A DNA stretch of 64,000 bases, taken from Prorocentrum cordatum (lineage: Eukaryota > Sar > Dinophyceae > Prorocentrales > Prorocentraceae). The notes under the pieces are model-generated. The model was not told the DNA's origin and made no database searches. It saw only the letters and a program-made list of their open reading frames with translations. The translations under genes were made by a program, and so were the position numbers. Of this stretch, positions 32,210-41,081 are shown in pieces. Location: assembly GCA_963575745.1 (NCBI GenBank), contig CAUYUJ010003692.1, positions 95,001 to 159,000 of the forward strand. The letters run 5' to 3'. Numbering within the stretch: the stretch's first letter is position 1; every line of letters starts with the position of its first letter.

Positions 32210-32420
32210 GCATACCCTGCGCACGCTTCGCACGTGGGGCGCCTGGCGCGGCTGGAGCACGTGGCACAGTTGGCGCACGCTGCGCACCTGGCGCACCAGG
32301 TGCGTCTGGCATGGTTGGGCCCCGCGGGCGCCCTGGCAGACCATGTGCGTGTGGCGCGCGCGGCACGCGCGGGCACCTCGCGAACGTCGCGCACGTGGTG
32401 TCCGAGCTGGCTCGCGCTGG
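32210..32420. repeat. Degenerate TGGCGCAC repeat
   Basis: GGCGCACGCTGCGCACCTGG, GGCGCACCAGGTGCG and CGCGCACGTGG words at about 9-18 bp spacing. The plus frame reads LARLEHVAQLAHAAHLAHQV. Confidence 0.6.
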
Positions 32421-33105
32421 CGGCCCCTCCGACGTCGACCTCTGCCCGTGTCGAGCCTCGGGTGCTACTTGCGTGGCGGGAGGGCGGTTGGGCGCGGGCG
32501 AGACGGCTTGTGGCGTACCCATTGGGAACCCGACCCCTCCCCATCCCTCCCCTGGGTCTGAATGGGAGGACCGATGGACATGGCGGAGTGGGCGCACGGA
32601 GAAGGGGGCACACAGAGAAGCAGCGGCAGCGGCAGGACCGCCCGTGTCCACCTCGCACCTTTCCATGCAAGCGCTCACGCAGGGCTCTACTAGTGGCTGT
32701 CGGCAGATCCCCGTGCCGCGGCGCCCTGGAAGACTGCGCATTCGATCGCGGGCACGAAGCCAGACCTGTGCGGGGGGCTCACGATCCCAACGATGGCCCG
32801 ACGGCGGGTGACTGGGTCAAGGGGTGTGCGCGGGCTAGCAGGGGGAAGAGGCAACCCCGCCGATCTCCTCCGATGCGGAATTCCAAAAGCCTCGAACTAA
32901 AGAATCTTGCCATCCCTTGGGGGCGCATCTTGTGCATCCGCCGGGGTCAGCCAGCGGACTGGCCCGTGGTTGCTACGTCCGCCGGAGTCGGCTGGTCAAG
33001 ACATGCCAACCTCCCGATTCCTCGAAGGCGAGGCCCGTCCTGGAACGTCCCGAATGGCTGCGTGACTGACTTGCTGCTCCGACCCCCGGGCCAGCCAGGA
33101 GGAGG
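32421..33105. other. Unassigned GC-rich sequence
   Basis: A plus-strand frame is open from 32183 to 33538, but much of it is repeat-driven and the minus strand is also open. No domain seen. Confidence 0.35.
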
Positions 33106-33158
33106 CGGAGGAGGAGGAGGAGGAGGAGGAGGAGGAGGAGGAGGAGGAGGAGGAGGAG
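33106..33158. repeat. (GGA)n microsatellite
   Basis: About 17 uninterrupted GGA units. Confidence 0.95.
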
Positions 33159-33756
33159 CTCGGGCGGCCAGCTGGGGCGTGAACACAGCGGGCTCGGAGC
33201 CCCCGGTCGGGCCCGGCTGGCGGCCGCTGGCCAAGCTGCCGCCCCCAGGCCAGTGCCGGGGCGGCCGCCTGGACGCTCCGTCTGCCAGCCTCCCCCCCGG
33301 AGGACCAGCGAAGGCCTGCTCGGCCCTGCGCCAGAAGGGTGGACGGCCAGCGGACCCAGAGGGTCACAGCCCCGCTGCCCCTCGCCGCACCGACCGAGGC
33401 GCGCCGACCAGACGATGGCACGGTGGGGGGCACGGGCCAGAGCAGCTCTCCAGCACGATTGGAAGTCACACAGCAGGGCTTCGGGCGGTGGGGCGACGGG
33501 CCTGGCACGACCGTGAGGCTATGGGACCTAGGTCATAGCAACGAGAGCTCGGGGGTTTGAGGGGCCCGCGCCGAGATTAGACCGAAGGCCAAGCCACCAA
33601 GTGTCACCAAGTGTCTGCCCTTCAGGCCCAGAGCCGTTCAGCTCAACCGTTCCCGCCTTTCCCCAGCTGAACGGCATTGGGGTCTCCTGGCCCAGCTGAA
33701 CGTCCCTGGGCCTCCTGGCCAAGACTGACGACCCGCTCTGGAACATCGAGGCGCCA
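33159..33756. other. Unassigned sequence
   Basis: GC-rich, open on both strands. GTGTCACCAAGTGTCTGCCC and CAGCTGAACG words are locally duplicated near 33600-33700. No gene call. Confidence 0.35.
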
Positions 33757-33859
33757 CTACGGTGCACAGCCGCTGTGCACCACAGTGGCGCTCGCGGCTG
33801 CGCACGGCCGCTGTGCTGTGCCACGGCGCCAGCCCCACTTGCTCGATCGGGGAAGCTCG

Positions 33860-34251
33860 CCGATCTCCGAGCTCCACTGGGGCCGCGGTTCCCTCCCGGG
33901 GCCTCCACTTCCCGACCCCCTGGCTGGGACGGACCGCGGCGCCGGCAGGGCGGGCGGCGGCGGCTGCTCCAGCCACCGCTCGCAGCCGCCGCGCAGCAGC
34001 GCCAGCTCCTGGAGCACCACGTCCCTGTCGGCATCGGACAGCTGGAACGGCTGCCTGGGATGCGCGTCGGTACCGTGTCGCCGCAGCTGCACTGGCAGCG
34101 CGTGAAGAGCGCCTGGAGGACGCGTGCCTGACGCATGGACCACCACTGCACACCACGAGCCGAACGCTGCGGCGGCGAGCGACTTGGCGCGCTCTGCCAC
34201 GAGGAGGTCCACGGCGCGGTAAATTCTGGCCTTCGGAGCGACGAGAAACAC
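33860..34251 (-). CDS. Candidate exon, helical protein of unknown family
   Basis: The minus frame gives ARIYRAVDLLVAERAKSLAA then AAFGSWCAVVVHA, followed by LSDADRDVVLQELALLRGGC and ERWLE. The helical repeats with a central FGSW are reminiscent of short Trp-containing helical repeats (Sfi1 or IQ-type), but that is only a resemblance. A second minus frame from an ATG at about 34136 (MRQARVLQALFTRCQC) overlaps it. Downstream the frame becomes Pro/Gly-rich, suggesting read-through past an exon end. The plus strand is also open. No start, stop or intron can be fixed. Confidence 0.35.
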
Positions 34252-34589
34252 GGCTCATTCTGGCACCCAACCGCACACCTGCTGTGTCCGTCCTATCCCC
34301 GAAAGCACCAGAATTCCAGAGGACTCTGGCGATAACCTTTGGCGGCTGGACCTTGGCTCCCCAAGATTTCCCGGCGACAGAGCCATCAGAGTCTGTTCCG
34401 CCAGCCCCCGCGAGATCGCCCGCCAGCTTCCGGGAGGAAAACATATTGGCCGCCCGGCGGGCCAGGCGATGGAACGCGACTGCTCCTTCCCCACAAGACC
34501 ACGGAATGGCAGAAGCACAGACTTCTGGAGGTCCGCGCAGATCTCATAGGTCGAGACGCTGACCGCTCCTCCCCATACACCCCGTGGCG
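34252..34589. other. Unassigned sequence
   Basis: No repeat array. Open frames on both strands with no recognisable product. Confidence 0.35.
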
Positions 34590-34765
34590 GCGCGCACAAG
34601 GGGGTGGCGAGAGGGGGGCGGCCTTCTAAGAAGGCGGGGAAGCTTCTCAGAAGGCAGGGTGGCTTCTTGAAAGCCCTCCCAGCTTCTAAGAAGCCTTCTC
34701 AGAAGCACACAAGCCATTCTACAGGAAGCCCCCCTGTAAAGCCCCCGGCCTTCTGGAAGGCCGCG
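34590..34765. repeat. Palindromic TTCTNAGAA cluster, D4 locus 1
   Basis: Begins GGCGGCGCACAAGGGGGTGG, then GGCCTTCTAAGAAGG, AAGCTTCTCAGAAGG, AGCTTCTAAGAAGCC and TTCTCAGAAGC. Each word can form a short hairpin. The same lead-in plus palindromes is at 46622-46760; diverged versions are at 5010-5060 and 49436-49590. Confidence 0.75.
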
Positions 34766-34943
34766 CACCCCCGCGCACCCCCCATGGCACGCACCGCCAA
34801 AAAAGGGAGGAGGAGGCGGAGCAGGTGCTCACCCGGTGGATCCACCTCCCCCTTCTGACCCTCCTGGACCTGCCCCTTCGAATGGGCAGGACGAGCAGGA
34901 TCAGCGTGCACGGCTTCCCCCGGGGCCGTAGGCGACCCGAACA

Positions 34944-35340
34944 GGAGGAAGAGGAGGAGGAGGAGGAGGTAGAGGAGGAGGAGGAGGTGGAGGAGGGGGA
35001 GGAGGGGAGGGGGAGGGTGAGGAGAGATGAGGAGGAGGAGGAGGAGGAGGAGGAGAGGAGGAGGAGGAGGAGGAGGAGGAGAGGAGGAGGTGGAGGCGCC
35101 AGAGGCACCGCCGCGGGTTGGGTGAGGTGCCCAACGCTGGCCCGAGGCACCCGCGCGGACCTCGGGCACGAGCCGCCCCCCCCTGTGCTGTGCTCTGGGG
35201 GGCCCTTGGCTCCCCCCCCCCGCTGCTCTCGGAGGTCCCGAGGAGGAGGAGGAGGAAGAGGAGGAGAGGAGGAGGAGGAGGAGGGGAGGAGGAGGAGGAG
35301 GAGGAGGAGGAGGAGGAGGAGGAGGAGGAGGAGGAGGGGT
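34944..35340. repeat. GGA-rich microsatellite blocks
   Basis: Two GGA/GAG blocks (about 34944-35092 and 35240-35338) separated by about 145 bp of unique sequence. Confidence 0.95.
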
Positions 35341-35719
35341 CCCCGCCTCGCTTGAGTTCCAGTCCGAAGTGCACCCTCGTCACGAGGTCCTCGTCCCCTG
35401 CCTTCGCCTGGCCCCTCCGCGGGACCCCTGGGCCCCCTGGCCCGCCTTCCGGCGCGTCCCCCCCGCCCCCCCCCCCCCGTGGCCCACGCCCGCGCTGCCG
35501 CGGGCCCTGCGGCCCCTGTGTTCCCGTCGCCCCCTCTGGCCCCCGGGCCCTTCCCGAGCGCCTCCAAGGGCGCGGGCTCGTTCTTCCTCCTGAGCCGTTC
35601 TTTGATGGCCCCCTGGCCTGGAGCCCGGCCTGCAGCTGCCGCTGCGATTCTTTCGCGCCGCCCGATGTCTGGGCGTGTCCCTGCCCTGGACCTCTCATGG
35701 GGTGCGCTCCGACCAGATC
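35341..35719. other. Unassigned GC-rich sequence
   Basis: CCCCTGGCCC-type sequence with Pro/Gly/Arg open frames on both strands. No support for a gene. Confidence 0.35.
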
Positions 35720-36300
35720 ATCGAGGTGGATCCGGCCGTGGCGACGGGGAGACGCAGCAAAGGCCTAGAACGCCAACACGCTAAAACCTGCGCCCTGGAA
35801 CTTCTTCTCAGCGACCAGGAGACGCAAGGAAGGGAACAGGCGAAAAACCTACAACCTGCGCCCTGGAACCTCGGTCCCAGCTTCCCCAGCCGTGGCGACG
35901 AGGAGACGAGGAAAGGCCGAGAACGTCTACACACCTAGGACCTGCGCCCTGGAACCTCGATCCCCGCCCATCACGCCGCGGCGACAAGGAGGCGCAAAAA
36001 GGGCCGAACGCTTCAAAAACCACGTCGACCCCCGCATCCCCAGCCGTGGCGACGAGGAGACGCAAGACAGGCCGAAGCCAAAAAACCTGGAACCTGCGCC
36101 CTGGAACCTCGACCACCGCCTCCCCGGCCGCGGCAACGAGGAGACGCAGGAAATGCCGAAAACGCAAGACAACTAGAACCTGCGCCCTGGAACCTCGACC
36201 CCTGCCCATCCGGCCGTGGCCGGCGAGGACTCGCAGGAACGACCGAGCACGCCGAAACCTGCAACCTGCGCCCTGGAGCCTTGATCCTCGCCGGACACGC
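35720..36300. repeat. Minisatellite with units of about 80 bp
   Basis: About seven units containing CTGCGCCCTGGAACCTCGA, then CCCCAGCCGTGGCGACGAGG, then AGACGCAGGAAGGGCCG and AAAACCT. One more full unit lies apart at 36776-36870 and a partial one at about 37065-37125. The minus frame reads a FQGAGSRF...CVSSSPR tandem of about 27 residues. Confidence 0.85.
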
Positions 36301-36419
36301 GCCAACAGGGATCGGGGATCGGCCCCAAAAGGGTACTTCAGGAAAGCCCAAAGAGGCCATAGTCGTTGAGTTCCCGTTCGTTGTTGAAGGATTTTCACAT
36401 GTGCTTCAAAACTGCCTTC

Positions 36420-36615
36420 CGACTGCCTGGGCGGCCCACGAGGCCCCAAGACTGCCCCACGATCGCCAAAGAAGCTCCCAAGATTGCCCCCCAGTGGGCC
36501 CCAAGACGGCCCAACAGGCCACCAAGACACCCAAGATGGCCTTCAAGACGAGCCCGAAGCGCCCCAGGAGGGCCCCAAGAAGGCCCAGAGAAGCTCCCAA
36601 GACGGCTTCTGACGA
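36420..36615. repeat. CCAAGA short-period repeat, locus 5
   Basis: GCCCCAAGACTGCCCC, GCTCCCAAGATTGCCCC, GGCCCCAAGACGGCCC and so on. About 12 degenerate units of 15-20 bp. Confidence 0.8.
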
Positions 36616-37149
36616 CGTCAGACGGGCGCCAGCGCCAGATCCGCGGAGCTGGGGGCGGGGCCCCCGAAGCATGGCGCCAGTGCCGTCTGGCTTGGCCACG
36701 GGGCGCGCGAGCTCTGCACGAGAAGTGAAGCCCGCCGCCGAGCCACGCGCCGAGTCCATTGTGGCTCCTCGATCGAACTTGTGCACTGGAACCTCGATCC
36801 TCGCCTCCCCAGCCGCCGTGACGCCGAGGAGACGCAGGAAGGGCCGCAAACGTCACAAAAACCGGCACTTCCCTGGGGAAGTGATGCGCCCCTCTGGCGC
36901 GATCCGTTCCGCGCCCCGCAATTTCCACGGTCGCGTGGGGCGCCGCGCCATCCGATTCGTTCCACCGCTGCCTGCGGCTAACTCCACATTGAGATCTGGC
37001 GTCCCGGGGGGGAGGGGGGCGGTGGGCAAGGAACTGAAGAAGCGGTTGCACTGCCTGTCCAAGGGGGCACAAAACCTGTGCCCTCGAACCGCGATCCCCG
37101 CCTCCCCCTGTCCTCCCCAGGCATGCGATGTCTTGATGTTGTTTTCATG

Positions 37150-37240
37150 CGGGGTCCCCAGAAGTCCCAGCCTTTTCCCCAGGGTCGGTTTTCCATCTCG
37201 GATCATGTTTGTTCCGGCCGACGAAAAACCTCCCGCAGTG
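37150..37240 (+). repeat. Dispersed repeat D2, copy 2
   Basis: GGGGTCCCCAGAAGTCCC then TTTTCCCCAGGGTCGG and TTTTCCATCTCGG match D2 copy 1 at 9825. Confidence 0.55.
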
Positions 37241-37260
37241 ATTTTTGTCACGGCGCGAGC

Positions 37261-37470
37261 TTATCTGCTCGCCCCAGCCTTGGCCGCCAGGCGGTGGCGC
37301 CCGAGCTGCTGCTCGAGACTGCGCACGTCGCCCTTCCAGAGCTCCTCTACGGCAGGCCGCGGTGGCGGCGGCAGGCGGCAGCGGCGACGACTGCCCAGCC
37401 GCTGCTCGTGGCATCGCAGGTCCCCGGAGATCGTGTCCCATGGAGTTTCGCAGAAACGCTGCGTACAGGA
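37261..37470 (-). CDS. Candidate coiled-coil exon
   Basis: The minus frame reads ETPWDTISGDLRCHEQRLGS, then AVEELWKGDVRSLEQQLGRH, then RLAAKAGASR and a stop at about 37261. The heptad-like pattern fits a coiled coil. The CHEQRLG segment resembles a minus-strand segment at about 46560 (CLEQRLG). No start or splice sites can be fixed, and the reverse frames are open too. Confidence 0.3.
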   Translation of the reverse strand, partial: SCTQRFCETPWDTISGDLRCHEQRLGSRRRCRLPPPPRPAVEELWKGDVRSLEQQLGRHRLAAKAGASR

Positions 37471-37553
37471 CAACGTATAATGTAGAAGTTTCTGGCCGGT
37501 TCTCCGTGCGACAAGTGCTGAAACACACAGACACACACATATAATCAGAAGGA

Positions 37554-37622
37554 GGGGCCCGAACGGTCATTCATTGTCTCTGGGTGCGTGGTTGAAGTGC
37601 GGACCCGTGGTGAAGATTCTGC

Positions 37623-37653
<31 letters not shown>

Positions 37654-38060
37654 CCTCGTCCCCCCCGCGACCCGGCCCGCGACCCACCCACGACCCACCT
37701 CGCGACCCACCCGCGACCCACCCGCGACCCACCCCGCGACCCACCCGCGACCCACCCGCAATCCACCCCGCGACCCGCTCGCGACCCACCCGCGACCCAC
37801 CCGCGACCCAACCGCGACTCCGCCTGCGACCCACCCGCGACCCGGCCCGCGACCCGGCCCGCGACCCACCGTGGACCCACCCGCGACCACGACGACCTAA
37901 CCCGCGACCCCCTACATTGTTTTAACAAAAAATCAGCGCCTGCGGCAGGCTCGTTGTATAGCTCGGAAAATTGTGCGCCTGCGGAGGGCTTCTTCAAAGC
38001 CTCGCAGACTGCCGACGTCCCGCCGCCCCCTCACTCTTATCCGCAACTGTGGGGTGCTAC
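37554..38060 (-). repeat. Composite repeat R1, copy B (no U insertion)
   Basis: Inverted relative to copy A. From right to left: head (GTAGCACCCCACAGTTGCGG when read on minus, with GCCTGCCGCAGGCGC), the GGGTGGGTCGC array (37665-37920), a short (CAA)n (37620-37652), then the tail with ACGCACCCAGAGACAATG and TGACCGTTCGGG. At 507 bp it is the compact form that copy A would have without its two U units. Confidence 0.85.
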
Positions 38061-38084
38061 GTATATGCATACATTTATACTTTT

Positions 38085-38120
38085 TATATTTGTATGTCCA
38101 TATATATACATATATATATG
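38085..38120. repeat. TA-rich microsatellite
   Basis: Short TATATATACATATATATATG stretch next to R1 copy B. Confidence 0.8.
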
Positions 38121-38159
38121 ATGGTCAAACCCCCCAGCACCCCCAAACCAGCCAAATCA

Positions 38160-38505
38160 GAACATTTCCCCTGATCGTTTGCTCGTCGTCGTCCTCCTTC
38201 TTCTCCTCCTCCTGCTGCATCTCCTCCTCCTCCTCATCATCCTCCTCTTTGTAACAATACAGAACCAATTGCAAAAAGCGTTTGTGCTTGATTTGTTTCT
38301 TCCGTCTGGAATGCAAGGACGCGTGTTGTATGTTTGTTGTTCTGGGGTTTTGCAAGCACCACGGCCTCCCTCCCAGTACTCCGCTCTGAGCCTGCAAACA
38401 AAAAACAACGCAACACACATACAAAATGCGTCCTTGTCTCAAAACCTGAAAACAACAAAAACAAAAAACAAAAACAAAAGCAGCACCACCAACAACACCT
38501 ATCAA
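38160..38505 (-). repeat. Inverted arm X, left
   Basis: Read on minus, this gives GGTTCTGTATTGTTACAAAG, GAGGAGGATGATGAGG, GATGCAGCAGGAGG and ACGACGACGAGC. It also carries GCTTGATTTGTTTC and TTGTATGTTTG words. All of these have counterparts in plus orientation at 44706-45215. It ends in a (CAA)n-like tract that abuts U copy 3. Confidence 0.65.
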
Positions 38506-38509
38506 TTTA

Positions 38510-40399
38510 ATATTGTTCGCTCTTATCTGCCCGAGTGTCCGTTAACGCGTATTTCCCAAACCCTTAATACCCGCCCTCTTCGTCTTCGATCGTACCCCTT
38601 TTCGGGGAAATACCTTTCTTCCCTGCAGGCCGGGCCCCGGCAAGCGGCGGGGCGGCCACGGACCGTCAGCCTGGCCAGCGGCAGCGCTGATCGGCGGCAA
38701 CCCGACCCCAAGAGGGACGGACAGGAAACCGACCACGACGACGACGACGTCGACGACGACGACGGCGACGATGACGACGAGCGAAAGCGAGAGCGAGAGA
38801 GAGAACGACAGCAGGGCCACGAAGGGCACGAAGTGGGCCACGAAGGGCGACAGCGGGGACACGAAGGGAACGCGCATGGGGCCACGAAGAGCGCGAACGA
38901 ACGGGGGCCACGAAGGGCAGATAATGCGGGGCCACAGAAGGCAACGACAGGGCCACTGAGGGTAGCAACTGGGCCACGTAGGACAGCGAGGGGGCCACGA
39001 ATGGCAGATAATGCGGGGCCACGAAGGGCATGCACATGGGGCCACGACGGGCGCGAACAAGCGGGGTCCACGAAGGGCGCAAGTACATCGGGCCGCGGAG
39101 GGCAAGGACGGGGCCTCTGAGGGCAGCAACGGGGCCACGAAGGGCAGCGAGGGGGCCACGGAGGGCGACAGCGGGGCCACGAAGGGCATGCATATGGGGC
39201 CGCGACGGGCGCGAGCGAGCGGGGGTCCTGAAGGGCATACATATGTGGGGCCACGAAGGGCAGCGAGAGGGGCCACGAAGGGCTGCAACGGGGCCACGAA
39301 GGGCAGCGAGGGGGCCACGAAGGGCTGCAACGGGGCCACGAAGGGCAGCGAGGGGGCCATGAAGGGCTGCAACGGGGCCACGTACGGCAGCAAGGGGGCC
39401 TCGAAAGGCTGCAACGGGGCTACTAAGGGCAGCGAGAGGGGCCACGAAGGGCTGCAACGGGGCCACGAAGGGCAGCGAGGGGGCCACGAAGGGCTGCAAC
39501 GGGGCCGCGAAGGGCAGCGAGGGGGCCATGAAAGGCTGCAACAGGGCCACGTACGGCAGCAAGGGGGCCTCGAAGGGCTGCAACGGGGCCTCTAAGGGCA
39601 GCGAGAGGGGCCACGACGGGCTGCAACGGGGCCACGAAGGGCAGCGAGAGGGGCCACGAAGGGTTGCAACGGGGCCACGAAGGGCAGCGAGGGGGCCACG
39701 AAGGGCTGCAACGGGGCCACGAAGGGCAGCGAGGGGGCCTTGAAGGGCTGCAACGGGGCCACGAAGGGCAGCGAGGGGGCCACGAAGGGCTGCAACGGGG
39801 CCACGAAGGGCAGCGAGGGGGCCACGAAGGGCTGCAACGGGGCCACGAAGGGCAGCGAGGGGGGCACGAAGGGGCGCAACCGGTCCACGAAGGGCATTCA
39901 GGGGGCAACGAAGGGCTGCAACGGGGCCACGAAGGGCAGCGAGATCCCGATTTCGGAATAATTTGAGAAAGAGTCCTAAGCGTGAGCGCGACTCCTGGGT
40001 GCCTGAGTGTCGGGAGCGCGGCGCTTGAATAAAGTGCGGGAAATTCCAACGCAAGGGCGTTCTATTCTTGAGTGAATTGCAAGCAAGCCTCCAGCGATAG
40101 CGCGACTCCAGAGCGCCGAGAGAGCGACTCCTGAATAAATTGTAAGGAATTCCCCAGAGAGAGCGCGATTCCTGAATACAATGCGAGGAAGTCTCCGGAG
40201 GGAGCGGGGCTCCTGGCTAAAATTGTGAGGAAACCTCAGGCAGGAGCCGTTGCTGTTGTAACCCGGAGGCCAGGGGCCCAGTTTGAGGAGGAAGACTTTG
40301 CGTGATAAAAACAAGGTGCGAGCGCCGGGAGGGGCACTTCAATTTTAAAAATACCATGTGCGGGTCAACAATACTTGTTCTTCAGTAGTGAGCGTTCAA
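38510..40399 (+). repeat. Repeat unit U, copy 3
   Basis: Full copy: head with CCCGCCCTCTTCGTCTTCG, GC block (missing one internal GGGGCGGCCGCGG duplication seen in copies 1 and 2), CGA tract (about 38735-38780), the longest 21-bp array (about 38815-39945), and the tail of about 46-bp units ending CAACAATACTTGTTCTTCAG. Confidence 0.85.
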
Positions 40400-40410
40400 C
40401 AAGATCAACC

Positions 40411-40443
<33 letters not shown>

Positions 40444-40477
40444 ACGACACCACCACCACCAACAACAACAACATTCA
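40400..40477. repeat. (CAA)n linker between U copies 3 and 4
   Basis: ACAACAACAGCAGCAACAAC and CCACCAACAACAACAAC words. Confidence 0.8.
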
Positions 40478-41012
40478 TGTTAAGACTGTTCGCTCTTATC
40501 TGCCCACGTGCCAACCAATACGTATATGCCAAACCCTCCGTACCAGCCCTCGTCGTCTTCGTTCGTACCCCATTAGGGGGTATATCTTCCTTACCTGCCA
40601 CGTGCATGTAGCGCAGCCCAAAACAAGGGCAGAGAGGACGGGTGGAAGGGGGAGGGAGAAGAATGTAGCACGAGGGAAATTAGCAGGAGGAGGGCAAGGA
40701 GCAGAAAACAAGTGGCAGAACCAGACGGGCAGAGCGGGTGGGCAGACCCATCGCGGGCAGGTCGGGAAGGCGGGCCCAGGCGACGAGGTCGAGCAGGCGG
40801 GTTGCTGAAGCGTGGGCCCTGCATGGATCGCGAAGAAGTCTCGAGCTATAGCGCGTTCCCTAAGTAAATCGTGAGAAAAGCCAAAGCGAGAGCGTGATTC
40901 CTGAGCGCCGAGGGCGCATCGCATGAATAAATTGTGAGGAAGTCCCACGCGAGAGCGCGATGCGTGCATGAATTTTGAGGAAGCCCCGCGCGAGAGCGCG
41001 ATTTGGGAATAA
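40478..41012 (+). repeat. Repeat unit U, copy 4, left part
   Basis: The head matches the other copies to about 40605 (GGGGGTATATCTTCC). The GC block, CGA tract and 21-bp array are then absent, replaced by about 200 bp of unrelated G-rich sequence. The tail repeats resume at about 40830 and stop at GGGAATAA (41005-41012), where the LINE begins. Confidence 0.8.
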
Positions 41013-41081
41013 TAGGAGCGGACGGACACCACGTCGAGCAAGGCTCGGCCCCGGAAGGCTGGGTGGTCAGCGCCGCGGCGC

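Noticed and set aside
35720-36300. A coding repeat protein (FQGAGSRF repeats on minus)
   Set aside because: The units are about 80 bp with length changes that break frame, and the plus strand is also open. It is better explained as a minisatellite.
41013-41080. Poly-A or simple-repeat tail at the LINE 3' end
   Set aside because: No A-run or microsatellite is present; the element ends in GC-rich sequence directly at the candidate target duplication.
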